Shown here piece by piece: positions 27,580-36,120 of a DNA stretch of 64,000 bases. This DNA comes from Hyphomicrobiales bacterium (GTDB lineage: Bacteria; Pseudomonadota; Alphaproteobacteria; Rhizobiales; Rhizobiaceae), in contig RXJA01000163.1 of assembly GCA_003963455.1 (NCBI GenBank), forward strand, positions 1 to 64,000, in the 5' to 3' direction. Made by a program: the position numbers and the translations under genes. Position 1 is the first letter of the stretch. Every line of letters starts with the position of its first letter. The notes below the pieces were generated by a model that ran no database searches, had not been told where the DNA came from, and saw only the letters and a program-made list of their open reading frames with translations.

Positions 27580-27918
27580 CTAAACATGAAAGATGTTTGC
27601 CTCCGCCAGATCGAGGCCGATGGACACGGCCTGGCCGGCAACCAGGCTGTCGGCACGGCTGGCCGGGACGCTGCCCACGATCCTCAGGTCGCCGCAGCGG
27701 ACGCCGACCTCGATGTTGGTGCCCAGGAAGAGCACGTCTTCGACAATTCCGGACAGCCGGCTTGTCTTGAAATTGTCCTTGTCGGGATAGATCCTGACAT
27801 TGTCGTAACTCACAGCCACGCACGCCCTGCCGGACCCGTCGCCGCGTATTTCCGGGAACGTCACCCCGCCAATCGATCCGACATACGCCATGTTGGAGAT
27901 GAACTCCGCCGGCAGCAT
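27580..27918 (-). pseudogene. ABC transporter ATPase, C-terminal TOBE fragment
   Basis: The frame reads MLPAEFISNMAYVGSIGGVT, then RACVAVSYDNVRIYPD, GIVEDVLFLGTNIEVGVRCG and SLVAGQAVSIGLDLAEANIF. This is the TOBE_2 regulatory tail of a spermidine/putrescine- or iron-type importer ATPase. No nucleotide-binding domain precedes it: the DNA upstream on this strand is the start of the cytochrome oxidase operon region. It is a truncated leftover at the edge of the 4.9-27.4 kb segment, pointing to a deletion or insertion breakpoint near 27.92 kb. Confidence 0.65.
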
Positions 27919-27943
27919 GCGTGACAGTTGGTCTTGCGAGCTT

Positions 27944-28192
27944 TTATCGCCCGATCAGCGTCAATCCGAATAAAAGGGCAAGCCATAGGCCGGCTGCCGC
28001 GACGGCGAGTTTTGGCAAAGTGCCCCGCAAATGCATGAATATGACGGCGATTATGATTGCCTTCGCCACGGCGATCACGAGGTTTAGGGCGACGTTGAAT
28101 CCACTGAGATCAAGCGTTGACGAAACCACCGTCAGCGCCAACAAAGCGAGCAGGCCAAGATAGCCGAAGGTGAGTTTGCGCAGTTCGCTCAT
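27944..28192 (-). CDS. Cytochrome c oxidase subunit IV-type small membrane protein
   Basis: The 82-aa protein has three hydrophobic helices (about 8-28, 32-52, 58-80) and the prokaryotic COX4/CyoD-like pattern ALNLVIAVAKAIIIAVIFMH. This small subunit stabilises the oxidase core. Start ATG overlaps the subunit III stop by four bases. It is the last gene of the actABCDEF–sco–cta operon. Confidence 0.8.
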   Translation of the reverse strand: MSELRKLTFGYLGLLALLALTVVSSTLDLSGFNVALNLVIAVAKAIIIAVIFMHLRGTLPKLAVAAAGLWLALLFGLTLIGR

Positions 28193-28824
28193 CGGTTGAT
28201 CAGGTAAAGAACGGGGAACATGAAGACCCAGATGATATCGACGAAATGCCAGTAGAGGCCGACGGCCACCACCCGACGCACCCGGTTGGCAGGGCTGGCG
28301 GCTCGCCAGAGCGCGACCACGCCGGCGATAACGACGATCCCGCCGATCAGGTGCAGCGCGTGCAGCGAGGTCATGGTGAAATAGAGGCCGAAGAAGAATT
28401 CGGCATGGGTCGGATCCGGCCCGTCATAACGGAACGGCAGGCCAAGCAGCGGCGCCAATCCTTCGTGGATTTCCTTGCCGTATTCGGTCCCCTTCACGAT
28501 CAGGAAGCAAACGCCAAGGGCAGAGGTCGCCACCAGAGCCCAGACCGTCGCCCGCCAGCGCCTGTGAAGCGCGTACAGATGCGCCAGCGCCATGGTGAAG
28601 CTGCTGGTGATCAGCACAGCCGTGTTGAAGGTGCCGAGCGCCAGAGAAAGGTGCTTCGAGGCCGCGGCGAAGGCTGGGCCGAAATCGATATGTGCGATGA
28701 GGAAGACCAGGAAGATCGCACCGAACAACATCGCCTCTGAGCCGATGAACACCCACATCGCCAAAGTGTCGGCGCGCTGTTCGCGCTGAGGCGTGTCGAA
28801 AGCGATGCTCTCGGTGCCGCTCAT
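28189..28824 (-). CDS. ctaE: Cytochrome c oxidase subunit III (caa3 type)
   Basis: The 211-aa protein has five to six transmembrane helices and the subunit III signature: [19 protein letters not shown] near the start, [19 protein letters not shown] and a final [20 protein letters not shown]. The last motif is the diagnostic YWHFVDxxW helix. It is the shorter form typical of caa3/SoxM-like operons. It overlaps the genes on both sides by four bases (ATGA), showing tight translational coupling. Confidence 0.92.
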   Translation of the reverse strand: MSGTESIAFDTPQREQRADTLAMWVFIGSEAMLFGAIFLVFLIAHIDFGPAFAAASKHLSLALGTFNTAVLITSSFTMALAHLYALHRRWRATVWALVATSALGVCFLIVKGTEYGKEIHEGLAPLLGLPFRYDGPDPTHAEFFFGLYFTMTSLHALHLIGGIVVIAGVVALWRAASPANRVRRVVAVGLYWHFVDIIWVFMFPVLYLINR

Positions 28825-30464
28825 TCTGCCGCCTCCTCCCGATGCGGGCTGAACCGCTCGTGCTCCAGCCCCTTCATGTCGTAGGCATAGGCCGGTCGCG
28901 TCACGACCGGCAAAGTCTCGAAATTATGCGGCGGAGGCGGCGAGCTCGTCTGCCATTCGAGCCCGGTGGCGTGCCATGGATTGTCAGGCGCGCGGGCGCC
29001 GCGGAACAGCGACAAGCCGAGATAAAACAGAGGCATCAGGTAGCCGACCGCCAGCACCACGGCGCCGGCCGACGACAGCACATGCCAGAACTGGAACTCA
29101 GGCGGATAGGTATGGTAGCGCCGCGGCATGCCGTTGAAACCGAGCATGTATTGCGGGAAGAAGGTCAGGTTGAAGCCGACGAAGGTGACGGTCGCCGCGA
29201 TGCGTCCCGCCGTTTCCGAATACATGCGGCCGGTCATCTTCGGCCACCAGAAATGCAGGCCGGCCATGTAGGCGGTCACCATGCCGCCGACCATGATGTA
29301 GTGGAAATGGGCGATCACGAAATAGGTATCGTGAAGATGGACGTCGACCGCGAGCGCCGCGAGAAACAGCCCCGCCAGCCCGCCGAAAGTGAACAGCGCC
29401 AGGAAAAACAACGCGTACAGCATCGGCGTCTCGAAGCTGATCTCGCCCTTGCGCAGCGTCAGGCTCCAATTGAAGACTTTGATCGCCGAGGGGATGGCGA
29501 CGCAGAATGACAGGAACGAGAACACCACCCCGGCATAGGCCGATTGCCCGCTGACGAACATGTGGTGGCCCCAGACCAGGAAGCCGAAGACGGCGATCGC
29601 CATCGACGAGATCGCCACCGCCTTGTAGCCAAACAGCGGCCTTCGGCTGAAGCAGGGCAACACCTCCGACACCACACCCATGCCGGGCAGGATCATTATG
29701 TAAACGGCCGGGTGCGAATAGAACCAGAAGAGATGCTGGAAGAGCAGCGGGTCGCCGCCGAGATCGGGATTGAAGATGCCGATGCCGAAGACGCGCTCCA
29801 GCACGATCAGGATCAGCGAAGCTGCAAGCACCGGCGTCGCCAGCACCATCACCAGGCTGGTGGCGTAGAGCGTCCAGACGAAGATCGGCAGGCGGAACCA
29901 GGTGAGCCCCGGCGCGCGCAGCGTGTGCACGGTGACGATGAAGTTGATGCCGGTCATGATCGTCGAGAAGCCGACGATGAAGACGCCGAAGGCCGCGGTC
30001 GAGACCCAGCCATTGGCATAGAGGGTCGAGAGCGGCGTGTAAAAGGTCCAGCCGGTATCGACGCCGCCGGCCACCACCGAAAACAGCGCGAACAGGCTGC
30101 CGAAGATGAAGACATACCAGCTGGCGAGGTTGAGCCGCGGAAAAGCCAGATCGCGGGCGCCGATCATCAATGGCAAAAGGAAATTGCCCAATGTCGCCGG
30201 GATCGACGGCACCAGGAAGAACCAGACCATGATGATGCCGTGCAGCGAGAATAGTCGGTTGTAGCCATCGTCGGAGACGAGATCGCCGGCCGGTGTCGCA
30301 AGCTCGATGCGCATCAGCACCGCCATGGCGCCGCCGAGGAAGAAGAAGCCCGTCAGCGAGATCAAATAGAGCCATGCCACGCGCTTGTGGTCGGTGGTGA
30401 GAAGCCAGGCGCGAGGCCCGCTCCCTTCGCCCAGATACGTGCCCTGCATCGCCGCGTTGGTCAT
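28821..30464 (-). CDS. ctaD: Cytochrome c oxidase subunit I, A2-type
   Basis: The 547-aa heme-copper oxidase subunit has 12 expected helices and all metal ligands: heme a His in [11 protein letters not shown], CuB His and cross-linked Tyr in [13 protein letters not shown], CuB His-His in WGHHMFVSG, and the a3/a His pair in [12 protein letters not shown]. Helix VI has YSHPAV where A1 enzymes have GHPEV. This YS motif with loss of the Glu defines the A2 subfamily (as in Rhodothermus and Thermus caa3), which uses a different proton-channel end. It reduces O2 to water at the periplasm-facing membrane. ATGA overlaps at both ends. Confidence 0.95.
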   Translation of the reverse strand: MTNAAMQGTYLGEGSGPRAWLLTTDHKRVAWLYLISLTGFFFLGGAMAVLMRIELATPAGDLVSDDGYNRLFSLHGIIMVWFFLVPSIPATLGNFLLPLMIGARDLAFPRLNLASWYVFIFGSLFALFSVVAGGVDTGWTFYTPLSTLYANGWVSTAAFGVFIVGFSTIMTGINFIVTVHTLRAPGLTWFRLPIFVWTLYATSLVMVLATPVLAASLILIVLERVFGIGIFNPDLGGDPLLFQHLFWFYSHPAVYIMILPGMGVVSEVLPCFSRRPLFGYKAVAISSMAIAVFGFLVWGHHMFVSGQSAYAGVVFSFLSFCVAIPSAIKVFNWSLTLRKGEISFETPMLYALFFLALFTFGGLAGLFLAALAVDVHLHDTYFVIAHFHYIMVGGMVTAYMAGLHFWWPKMTGRMYSETAGRIAATVTFVGFNLTFFPQYMLGFNGMPRRYHTYPPEFQFWHVLSSAGAVVLAVGYLMPLFYLGLSLFRGARAPDNPWHATGLEWQTSSPPPPHNFETLPVVTRPAYAYDMKGLEHERFSPHREEAAE

Positions 30465-31414
30465 GGCCTGGCTCCAGCCGTTGGTTGCGGCGAAAGCGAC
30501 TTCAGGTAAGCGAGCAGCATCTGCATTTCGCCTTCGTCGATCAGTCCGTCGAAGCTCGGCATGACCGGCTGGTAGCCGGCGGCGATCTCCTTCTTCGGGT
30601 TGAGGATTGAATCGCGCAGATAACGGTCATCGGCGATCACCGTCTGCTGGTTGTCGAGCGGCACCGGCCGCCCGAAAATGCCGTCAAGCGACGGCGCCCG
30701 CACCTTGCTGTTCGCGCCGTGGCAGCCGGAGCAGCCGAGCGCGCGAAACAATTTTTCGCCGCTCGCCGCGAGCGTCTCGCCTTCGCCCTGGCTGTTCAGC
30801 CAGGCGGCATATTGTTCAGGCGCCATCACGGTCACCCAACCGCCCATCTCGGAATGCTGCGTGCCGCAATATTGGGCGCAGAACAGGTGATAGCTGCCGG
30901 GCTCGGTGGCGATGAACCAGATATGCGTGGTGCGACCCGGCACGGCATCCTGCTTAATGCGGAACGCCGGCACATAGAGGGAGTGGATGACGTCCTGCGC
31001 GGCAAGCGACACCACGACGGCCTTGCCGACGGGAACATGCAATTCGTTGATCTCACGCTGACCGCCCGGCTGTCGGAACTCCCACATCCACTGCTTGCCA
31101 AGTCCGGTGATCTCGAGCGCGTCAGCCGGTGGATGGTCGCGGCGAACGAAAAGCGTCGCGCCCCAGCCGAAAAAGATGAAAGCGACGATGAGAGTAGCCA
31201 TCGTCCAACTGATCTCCAGCGGCAGGCTGCGAGAACGCTTGCCTGTTCGATCCGCCTTTGAGCCGATGCGGTATTTCACCGCGTAGCCGACGACCAGCCC
31301 GGTGAGCGCCAGTCCGAGAGCGACCGAGAAGGCAAGCAGCGCATAAAAGAGCGCATCGACCTGGCCTGCTTGCGACGAAGCTTCCTGCGGGACAAAGGGG
31401 ACGCCGAAGCTCAA
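30461..31414 (-). CDS. ctaC: Cytochrome c oxidase subunit II fused to cytochrome c (caa3)
   Basis: The ~317-aa protein has two N-terminal helices, a CuA cupredoxin domain (CuA ligands in [17 protein letters not shown], residues about 185-200, with Gln replacing the usual Glu of CxExC) and a C-terminal cytochrome c domain with heme motif CSGCH (about 236-240) and distal Met near QPVMPSF. The fused heme makes it a caa3 enzyme that can take electrons without soluble cytochrome c. Start: TTG at 31414 overlaps the sco stop (TTGA) and has GGAGGG just upstream; a TTG at 31438 is open but has no ribosome-binding site. It probably docks with alternative complex III encoded in the same operon. Confidence 0.92.
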   Translation of the reverse strand: MSFGVPFVPQEASSQAGQVDALFYALLAFSVALGLALTGLVVGYAVKYRIGSKADRTGKRSRSLPLEISWTMATLIVAFIFFGWGATLFVRRDHPPADALEITGLGKQWMWEFRQPGGQREINELHVPVGKAVVVSLAAQDVIHSLYVPAFRIKQDAVPGRTTHIWFIATEPGSYHLFCAQYCGTQHSEMGGWVTVMAPEQYAAWLNSQGEGETLAASGEKLFRALGCSGCHGANSKVRAPSLDGIFGRPVPLDNQQTVIADDRYLRDSILNPKKEIAAGYQPVMPSFDGLIDEGEMQMLLAYLKSLSPQPTAGARP

Positions 31415-32163
31415 CCTGCCCTCCGGCGTGTCTGCCAAAGCACGGTCACTGCCAGGCTAACGAGCGTGCCCAGGCTGGCGACTTTCAAAATCGCCCATAT
31501 CGTGGATGAGTATTGGCCCTTGGAGCTATCGAAGCCTGCGCAAAGAAGAAAAAGATGATCACCAAGAGATCCGAGATTGCCAAGGGATGCTTCCACCAGC
31601 GCCAGCTCGAGGTCGCGCGGCGTGAAGGTCAGCGCTGGCAGCACCTGCGAAATCCGGCCGGACGGCGTGAGCGCAATAATCGCGATCGGATGGACGAACT
31701 GGTCGATGCCCTTGCGCCGGTCGAAAGTGATGCCGGCTTCGTTCGCGAGCACTGCGCCCGCGCCGTCGCTGCTGGTCAGGAAACGCCAGGCAGAGATGCC
31801 TGCCGGGCCGGCCGCTGACGCGATTTCAGCTTGCGCCTCGGCGGCATCGGCGGCTGTCTCGTCTGGGTCGATCGAGATGAACAGCGCGCGATAATCTGCA
31901 GGGCGAAGCGAGGTCTTCTTCAGATCGGAGGCAACGGCCTGCTGGGTGACGCCGCACAGGTTTGGACATTTGTCGTAGCCGAAGATAGCCAGCGCCGGAT
32001 GGCCTCCCAGCGTGTCGCCGAGCGTCTGCTTCCGACCGCTTGCGTCGACCAGTTCGCGGTCGAGACTGAGCTGCGCTCCGAGTTTCGGGTCGAAGGTCGG
32101 TCGCTCGCTGGCGAGCGCGGCACTGGCAGCTAAGAAGCAGAGCGCGGCCAACAAGCCTTTCAT
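31411..32163 (-). CDS. SCO1/SenC copper chaperone for the oxidase
   Basis: The 250-aa protein has a signal peptide (MKGLLAALCFLAASAALASE), a thioredoxin-like domain with copper-binding CPNLC (residues about 77-81) and the distal ligand His in FVHPIAII. An extra C-terminal membrane helix (about 225-245) is present. SCO proteins deliver copper to the CuA site of subunit II. The gene sits immediately upstream of ctaC, start ATG overlapping the preceding stop (ATGA). Confidence 0.9.
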   Translation of the reverse strand: MKGLLAALCFLAASAALASERPTFDPKLGAQLSLDRELVDASGRKQTLGDTLGGHPALAIFGYDKCPNLCGVTQQAVASDLKKTSLRPADYRALFISIDPDETAADAAEAQAEIASAAGPAGISAWRFLTSSDGAGAVLANEAGITFDRRKGIDQFVHPIAIIALTPSGRISQVLPALTFTPRDLELALVEASLGNLGSLGDHLFLLCAGFDSSKGQYSSTIWAILKVASLGTLVSLAVTVLWQTRRRAG

Positions 32164-32606
32164 CGGCCTGCCCCGCTTTGCTGTCGGCAATTTTGCGCCT
32201 GAGGTGCTCGGGGAACTGCGGCCGCGAGCAGAGTGCAGTCGTCGGATCCTGGGGCTGCGGCCACCGGCCGCGACCAATCGGGTAGGCCATTGCTGACCAC
32301 CGCCCACATGGCGTCCTCGATCGGAATGCGCGCGATGCCGGCATTGCGGTCGACCCAGCCGAGCATATTCAGCTGCCGATCTTCCTCGGCGCGGAAGCTG
32401 ACAAGATCCTGTTTTGGCGCGGCCTGCAAACCGGGGGCTTGCGGGCTCAAGTTTGTGGACAGCGGCAGCCAGGCTGACGTGGTGTTGAAGGCGAGCTTCA
32501 TGCCGATCGCCGCAACCGCGATGAACGCCAGCAGCGCCGCGCCGAATGCGATCAGCAGACCCGGTTGCACATCGCGTGTCTCGGGATGTCGATGCGCCCT
32601 AGCCAT
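32160..32606 (-). CDS. Small membrane protein of the ACIII–oxidase operon, function unknown
   Basis: The 148-aa protein has a single N-terminal membrane helix (LLIAFGAALLAFIAVAAIGM) followed by a soluble part containing DRQLNMLGWVDRNAGIARIP and EDAMWAVVSNGLPDW. I recognise the block as recurring in these operons but know no function. The topology (anchor plus periplasmic domain) suggests an assembly factor or accessory subunit. Start ATG at 32606 overlaps the actF stop by eight bases; the longer upstream frame is a shadow of actF. Confidence 0.7.
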   Translation of the reverse strand: MARAHRHPETRDVQPGLLIAFGAALLAFIAVAAIGMKLAFNTTSAWLPLSTNLSPQAPGLQAAPKQDLVSFRAEEDRQLNMLGWVDRNAGIARIPIEDAMWAVVSNGLPDWSRPVAAAPGSDDCTLLAAAVPRAPQAQNCRQQSGAGR

Positions 32607-33702
32607 GGGCCACCTCGCGCTTCCACCAGGTGATCCGATCCGGCCGGCGGAGGAGGAACAGGAATAGGGCGAGCCACAGCCCACCCAGTCCCATCCAGGC
32701 GACCGCATCATGCCACAGAGCCACCAAACCGCCGGAAATGAGCGGTGGTCGGATACGCCAGAACACATCGGCGAAATGGCCTGCCAAAGCGAAGCCCGCC
32801 AGCCAGACCAGGCCGTCATGGCTGCGCTTGAGCGGTCGGCTGAGCGAACCTGCGAACGCAGCCACCTGCATGGCAATCAGCAACCACAGCAGATACTGCC
32901 AACCATCCGTTACGCGGACGATATACCAGTGGATTTCGTCCGGAAGGTCACCGCCCCAAAAGACGATCCACTGCATGAACACCAAGTAGATCCAGGTCAG
33001 CAGGAAGCCGAACTGCATGTTGGCGAGATCTTCGCTCAAGGCGACATCCTCGTCTCCACCTGGTAGGATCTCGACCGATCGTGTTGCCGCCAGAATCAGG
33101 ATCGCCAAGGCGAATGCCCCGACCACCTCGGCCGAGGCTTCGCAAAGCGCGTAGATGGTCGAGATGAATTCCGGCTCGAGCGACAGCATCCAGTCGATGG
33201 CAAAAACGCTGACGGCTAGCGCATGAAGGATCAGCCCAAGGGCATATTTCCTGCCGCCACGCTTTGCCGGGTCCTCCGCATTAAGCATCGTCCAGGCAAG
33301 AGCGAGCCAGATCGCCGCGCACGCGGCGAAGCGCAACAGGAAGAACGGCACATTGAGATAAGTGAGCTTCTCTCGAACGTTCCCAGGAAGCATCGCGGCG
33401 TCGGCGCCGGCCCATGGGAAGATCACGTCCAGTTTCATCAGCACCGGCAGGAGCACGATGAGCGCAAACGGCAGCATCGCGATCATGATCCGCAAAGGCT
33501 GGCGGACCCCCTCGCCCCAGCGGCCGCCGGTCAGCCCGTGCACCATCAATATCGTCAGCGCGCCGAGCGGCAGGCTCAGCGCGAAGAGAGCAGCGGGGTG
33601 CCAGGCGCCCAGCATCGCCTTTGCATCGAGCGATGCACCGAGCATGCACAGGACAATTCCCCCGGTGCCAGCCGCCAGAAAGACTTGTTCGACGCGCCTC
33701 AT
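32599..33702 (-). CDS. actF: Alternative complex III quinone-binding membrane subunit ActF
   Basis: The 367-aa integral membrane protein has about ten helices, with the ActF-type blocks VREKLTYLNVPFFLLRFA, FAIDWMLSLEPEFISTIYAL and GFLLTWIYLVFMQWIVFWG. ActF is a shorter paralogue of ActC in the quinol:cytochrome c oxidoreductase that replaces the bc1 complex. Start ATG at 33702 overlaps the actE stop (ATGA); the 94-codon upstream extension in the same frame is a shadow of actE. Confidence 0.88.
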   Translation of the reverse strand: MRRVEQVFLAAGTGGIVLCMLGASLDAKAMLGAWHPAALFALSLPLGALTILMVHGLTGGRWGEGVRQPLRIMIAMLPFALIVLLPVLMKLDVIFPWAGADAAMLPGNVREKLTYLNVPFFLLRFAACAAIWLALAWTMLNAEDPAKRGGRKYALGLILHALAVSVFAIDWMLSLEPEFISTIYALCEASAEVVGAFALAILILAATRSVEILPGGDEDVALSEDLANMQFGFLLTWIYLVFMQWIVFWGGDLPDEIHWYIVRVTDGWQYLLWLLIAMQVAAFAGSLSRPLKRSHDGLVWLAGFALAGHFADVFWRIRPPLISGGLVALWHDAVAWMGLGGLWLALFLFLLRRPDRITWWKREVAHG

Positions 33703-34241
33703 GGCGAGGCCTCCGCTTCGAGCCGCCTGCGCAGGATTTGCGGTAGTTCGGCAACCGGGGCGTCGCGCGAATATTGCAACGCGCGGATATAGGCCACGAT
33801 CGCCCAGCGGTCCTGTGGCGGCACCCGCGCCGCGTAGGAGTACATAGCGCCATAGCCGTTGGTGATGACGTCGTAAAAGTGCCGGTCCGAGGCCTTGCGC
33901 AGCGCGTCCTGGTGGTAACTCGGTGGCGCCGGAAAGCCGCGCTGGACGATCATGCCGTGGCCGTCGCCGGTGCGGCCATGGCAAGGCGAGCAGAAGATGT
34001 CAAAACGCTGCCGACCGCGCTGCAGAAGCTCGATCGTGATCGGATAAGGGATTCGCTCCGACGTCGGCGTCAGATCAGCATCGCGCGCGACAGTGCCCGC
34101 CACCGGCGTGCGTGCCGACATGCCGTCGGCGAACTGGTTGCTCGCCTCCAGCGGATCGTAGCGCGGCTGATCCTCCATATCTTGCCGGCAGCCGGCGATC
34201 AGCAGGGTCCCGAGCACGAGCGTGAGGCGCAGGCCGCTCAT
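33699..34241 (-). CDS. actE: Alternative complex III mono-heme cytochrome c lipoprotein ActE
   Basis: The 180-aa lipoprotein has a signal peptide with lipobox LIAGC (lipidated Cys about residue 18), a heme-binding CSPCHG (about 104-109) and a distal Met in GYGAMYSYAARV. The N-terminal stretch DDQP.Y-like (MEDQPRYDPLEASNQFADG) is characteristic of ActE. It carries electrons from the multi-heme subunit towards the oxidase. ATGA overlaps with neighbours. Confidence 0.9.
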   Translation of the reverse strand: MSGLRLTLVLGTLLIAGCRQDMEDQPRYDPLEASNQFADGMSARTPVAGTVARDADLTPTSERIPYPITIELLQRGRQRFDIFCSPCHGRTGDGHGMIVQRGFPAPPSYHQDALRKASDRHFYDVITNGYGAMYSYAARVPPQDRWAIVAYIRALQYSRDAPVAELPQILRRRLEAEASP

Positions 34242-34765
34242 GCCTCGACCTCCTCGACGGCCTCTGCGCCGAGCCGCGTCAGCTGCCCCTTCGTCACGCC
34301 CTTGCGGTATCTGGGATCAGCCGCTTCGATCAGCAGATAGAACTTGCCGCCGCGGGCATAGCTGAAGCTCTCGGCGTTGAAGACCGGATGATGATAGCGG
34401 GGCAGGCCGTTTGCCGCGAGCACGCCCAGAAATCCGGCGAACGCAGCACCAAGAATGCCGGCCTCGAAGGTGATGACCACGAAAGGTGGCCAGGAATGGA
34501 GCGGCCGCCCGCCGACGTTGATGGGATAATCGACTTCGACGGAATACCAGATCAGGGCATAAACCAGAGCGGCGCCGGCAATGCCACCGGCGAGCACGAT
34601 CCAGGGCAGGCGCGTCTTCGGGATCTCCAATATCGCGTCCAGCTCCTTCATCGGAAACGGCGAGAACGCATCCATGCGCCGATAGCCGCGCTCGCGCATG
34701 CCGCGCGCTGCCACGACGAGCGCTTCGGGATCGGCAAACACCGCCATGAGACCGTAGAGGCTCAT
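34238..34765 (-). CDS. actD: Alternative complex III subunit ActD (DUF3341)
   Basis: The 175-aa protein matches DUF3341/ActD. It has a short N-terminal cytoplasmic domain (GLMAVFADPEALVVAARGMR, MDAFSPFPMKELD) and two membrane helices (about 55-78 and 98-122) around VDYPINVGGRPLHSWPPFV. ActD stabilises the ActC–ActF membrane part. Four-base overlaps with actC and actE. Confidence 0.9.
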   Translation of the reverse strand: MSLYGLMAVFADPEALVVAARGMRERGYRRMDAFSPFPMKELDAILEIPKTRLPWIVLAGGIAGAALVYALIWYSVEVDYPINVGGRPLHSWPPFVVITFEAGILGAAFAGFLGVLAANGLPRYHHPVFNAESFSYARGGKFYLLIEAADPRYRKGVTKGQLTRLGAEAVEEVEA

Positions 34766-36120
34766 TTGAGCTTACCCTGTTCCTCGGCCAGTTCCTCGAC
34801 CTCGAAGATGGTGATCGCCGGCAGGATGCGGATGAACAGGAAGACCAGTGCGAAGAAGGTACCGATCGAGCCGAACAGGATGCCGAAGTCGAGCCAGGTC
34901 AATGACTGCTCGCCCCAGGCGGACGGCAGGTAGTCGCGGCTCGGCCCCGTCACGACGATGACGTAGCGTTCGATCCACATGCCGATATTGATGGCGACGG
35001 CGATCGCGAACAGCAGCGGCATGTTGCGGCGGATGCCTTTGAACCACAGCAATTGCAGCACGCCGCAATTCAGGCCGAGCATCGTCCAGAACAACGGTGC
35101 GTAGGGACCCAGAGCGCGCTGCGCCATCATGGCGCGTTCGTAGGGCTCGCCCGAATACCAGGCGAAGAAGGCTTCCGAGACATAGCCATAGGCGACGACC
35201 ATGCCGGCGGCGATCATCAGCTTGGCGGCGTTTTCCATGTGCCTGACCGTAATCAGGTCCTCGACCGAAAAGGCCCAGCGCAGCGGAATTGCGATGGTGA
35301 GCACCATCGCGAATCCCGACAGAAGCGCGCCGGCGACGAAATAGGGCGGGAAGATCGTCGAGTGATAGCCTGGTGTGATGGCAAAGGTGAAGTCGAGCGA
35401 AACGATCGAATGCACCGAAACGACCAGCGGCGTGGCGAGGGCCGCAAGCAGGAAATAAACGACCTGGTAGCGCGACCAATGATAGGCCGAGCCGCGCCAG
35501 CCGAGCCCCAATATGCCGTAGAAGAGCTGGGCCGGCCTTGATCTCGCGCGGTCGCGCAGTACCGCCAGGTCCGGCAGAAGCCCCATATACCAGAACAGCA
35601 GCGAGACGGTCGCGTAGGTGGCGATCGCCGCAAAATCCCAGACCAGCGGGCTGCGCCATTGCGGCCAATGCATATGCACATTGGGCAGCGGCAACAGCCA
35701 GTAGAAGAACCAAGGCCGCCCAAGATGCAGGATCGGGAACAGCCCGGCCATGGCCACGGCGAACAACGTCATGGCTTCGGCGAAGCGGTTGATCGAAGCG
35801 CGCCATGGCTGGCGCAGCAGGAGCAGCACCGCCGAGATCAAAGTGCCGGCATGGCCGATGCCGATCCACCACACGAAGTTGGAAATCATCGTGCCCCAGG
35901 CCACCGGGATGTCGATGCCATAAGCGCCGACACCGACAGCAATCAGGTAGGTGATCGAGTAAAGCAGCAGCAAGACGAGCAGGAAGCAGAGGAAGAACGC
36001 CGTCCAGAAATGGCGCGGCAGTCTTCCATCGAGTACGATCGAGCCGATGCGCCCGCTGATCTCGGGAAAGTCGTGGCGGCCGCGCATGACGGCAGGGTTG
36101 TTCGCCCTGGCTTCAGCCAT
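34762..36120 (-). CDS. actC: Alternative complex III quinol-oxidising membrane subunit ActC (NrfD/PsrC family)
   Basis: The 452-aa NrfD-like membrane protein has ten helices. It shows typical blocks TMISNFVWWIGIGHAGTLIS, INRFAEAMTLFAVAMAGLFP, LGRPWFFYWLLPLPN and GLNCGVLQLLWFKGIRRN. It holds the quinol site and is thought to couple oxidation to proton movement. The ATG at 36120 overlaps the actB stop by eight bases and gives the usual short hydrophilic N terminus; the frame extends a few codons further without a better start. Confidence 0.92.
   Translation of the reverse strand: MAEARANNPAVMRGRHDFPEISGRIGSIVLDGRLPRHFWTAFFLCFLLVLLLLYSITYLIAVGVGAYGIDIPVAWGTMISNFVWWIGIGHAGTLISAVLLLLRQPWRASINRFAEAMTLFAVAMAGLFPILHLGRPWFFYWLLPLPNVHMHWPQWRSPLVWDFAAIATYATVSLLFWYMGLLPDLAVLRDRARSRPAQLFYGILGLGWRGSAYHWSRYQVVYFLLAALATPLVVSVHSIVSLDFTFAITPGYHSTIFPPYFVAGALLSGFAMVLTIAIPLRWAFSVEDLITVRHMENAAKLMIAAGMVVAYGYVSEAFFAWYSGEPYERAMMAQRALGPYAPLFWTMLGLNCGVLQLLWFKGIRRNMPLLFAIAVAINIGMWIERYVIVVTGPSRDYLPSAWGEQSLTWLDFGILFGSIGTFFALVFLFIRILPAITIFEVEELAEEQGKLK

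Noticed and set aside
29098..30375. 425-codon open frame in a second minus-strand frame through ctaD
   Set aside because: It lies wholly inside an unmistakable oxidase gene and its product is His/Arg-rich low-complexity, typical of a shadow frame in GC-rich coding DNA.
34772..35872. 366-codon minus-strand frame inside actC
   Set aside because: Out-of-frame shadow; the actC frame carries the NrfD-type motifs.
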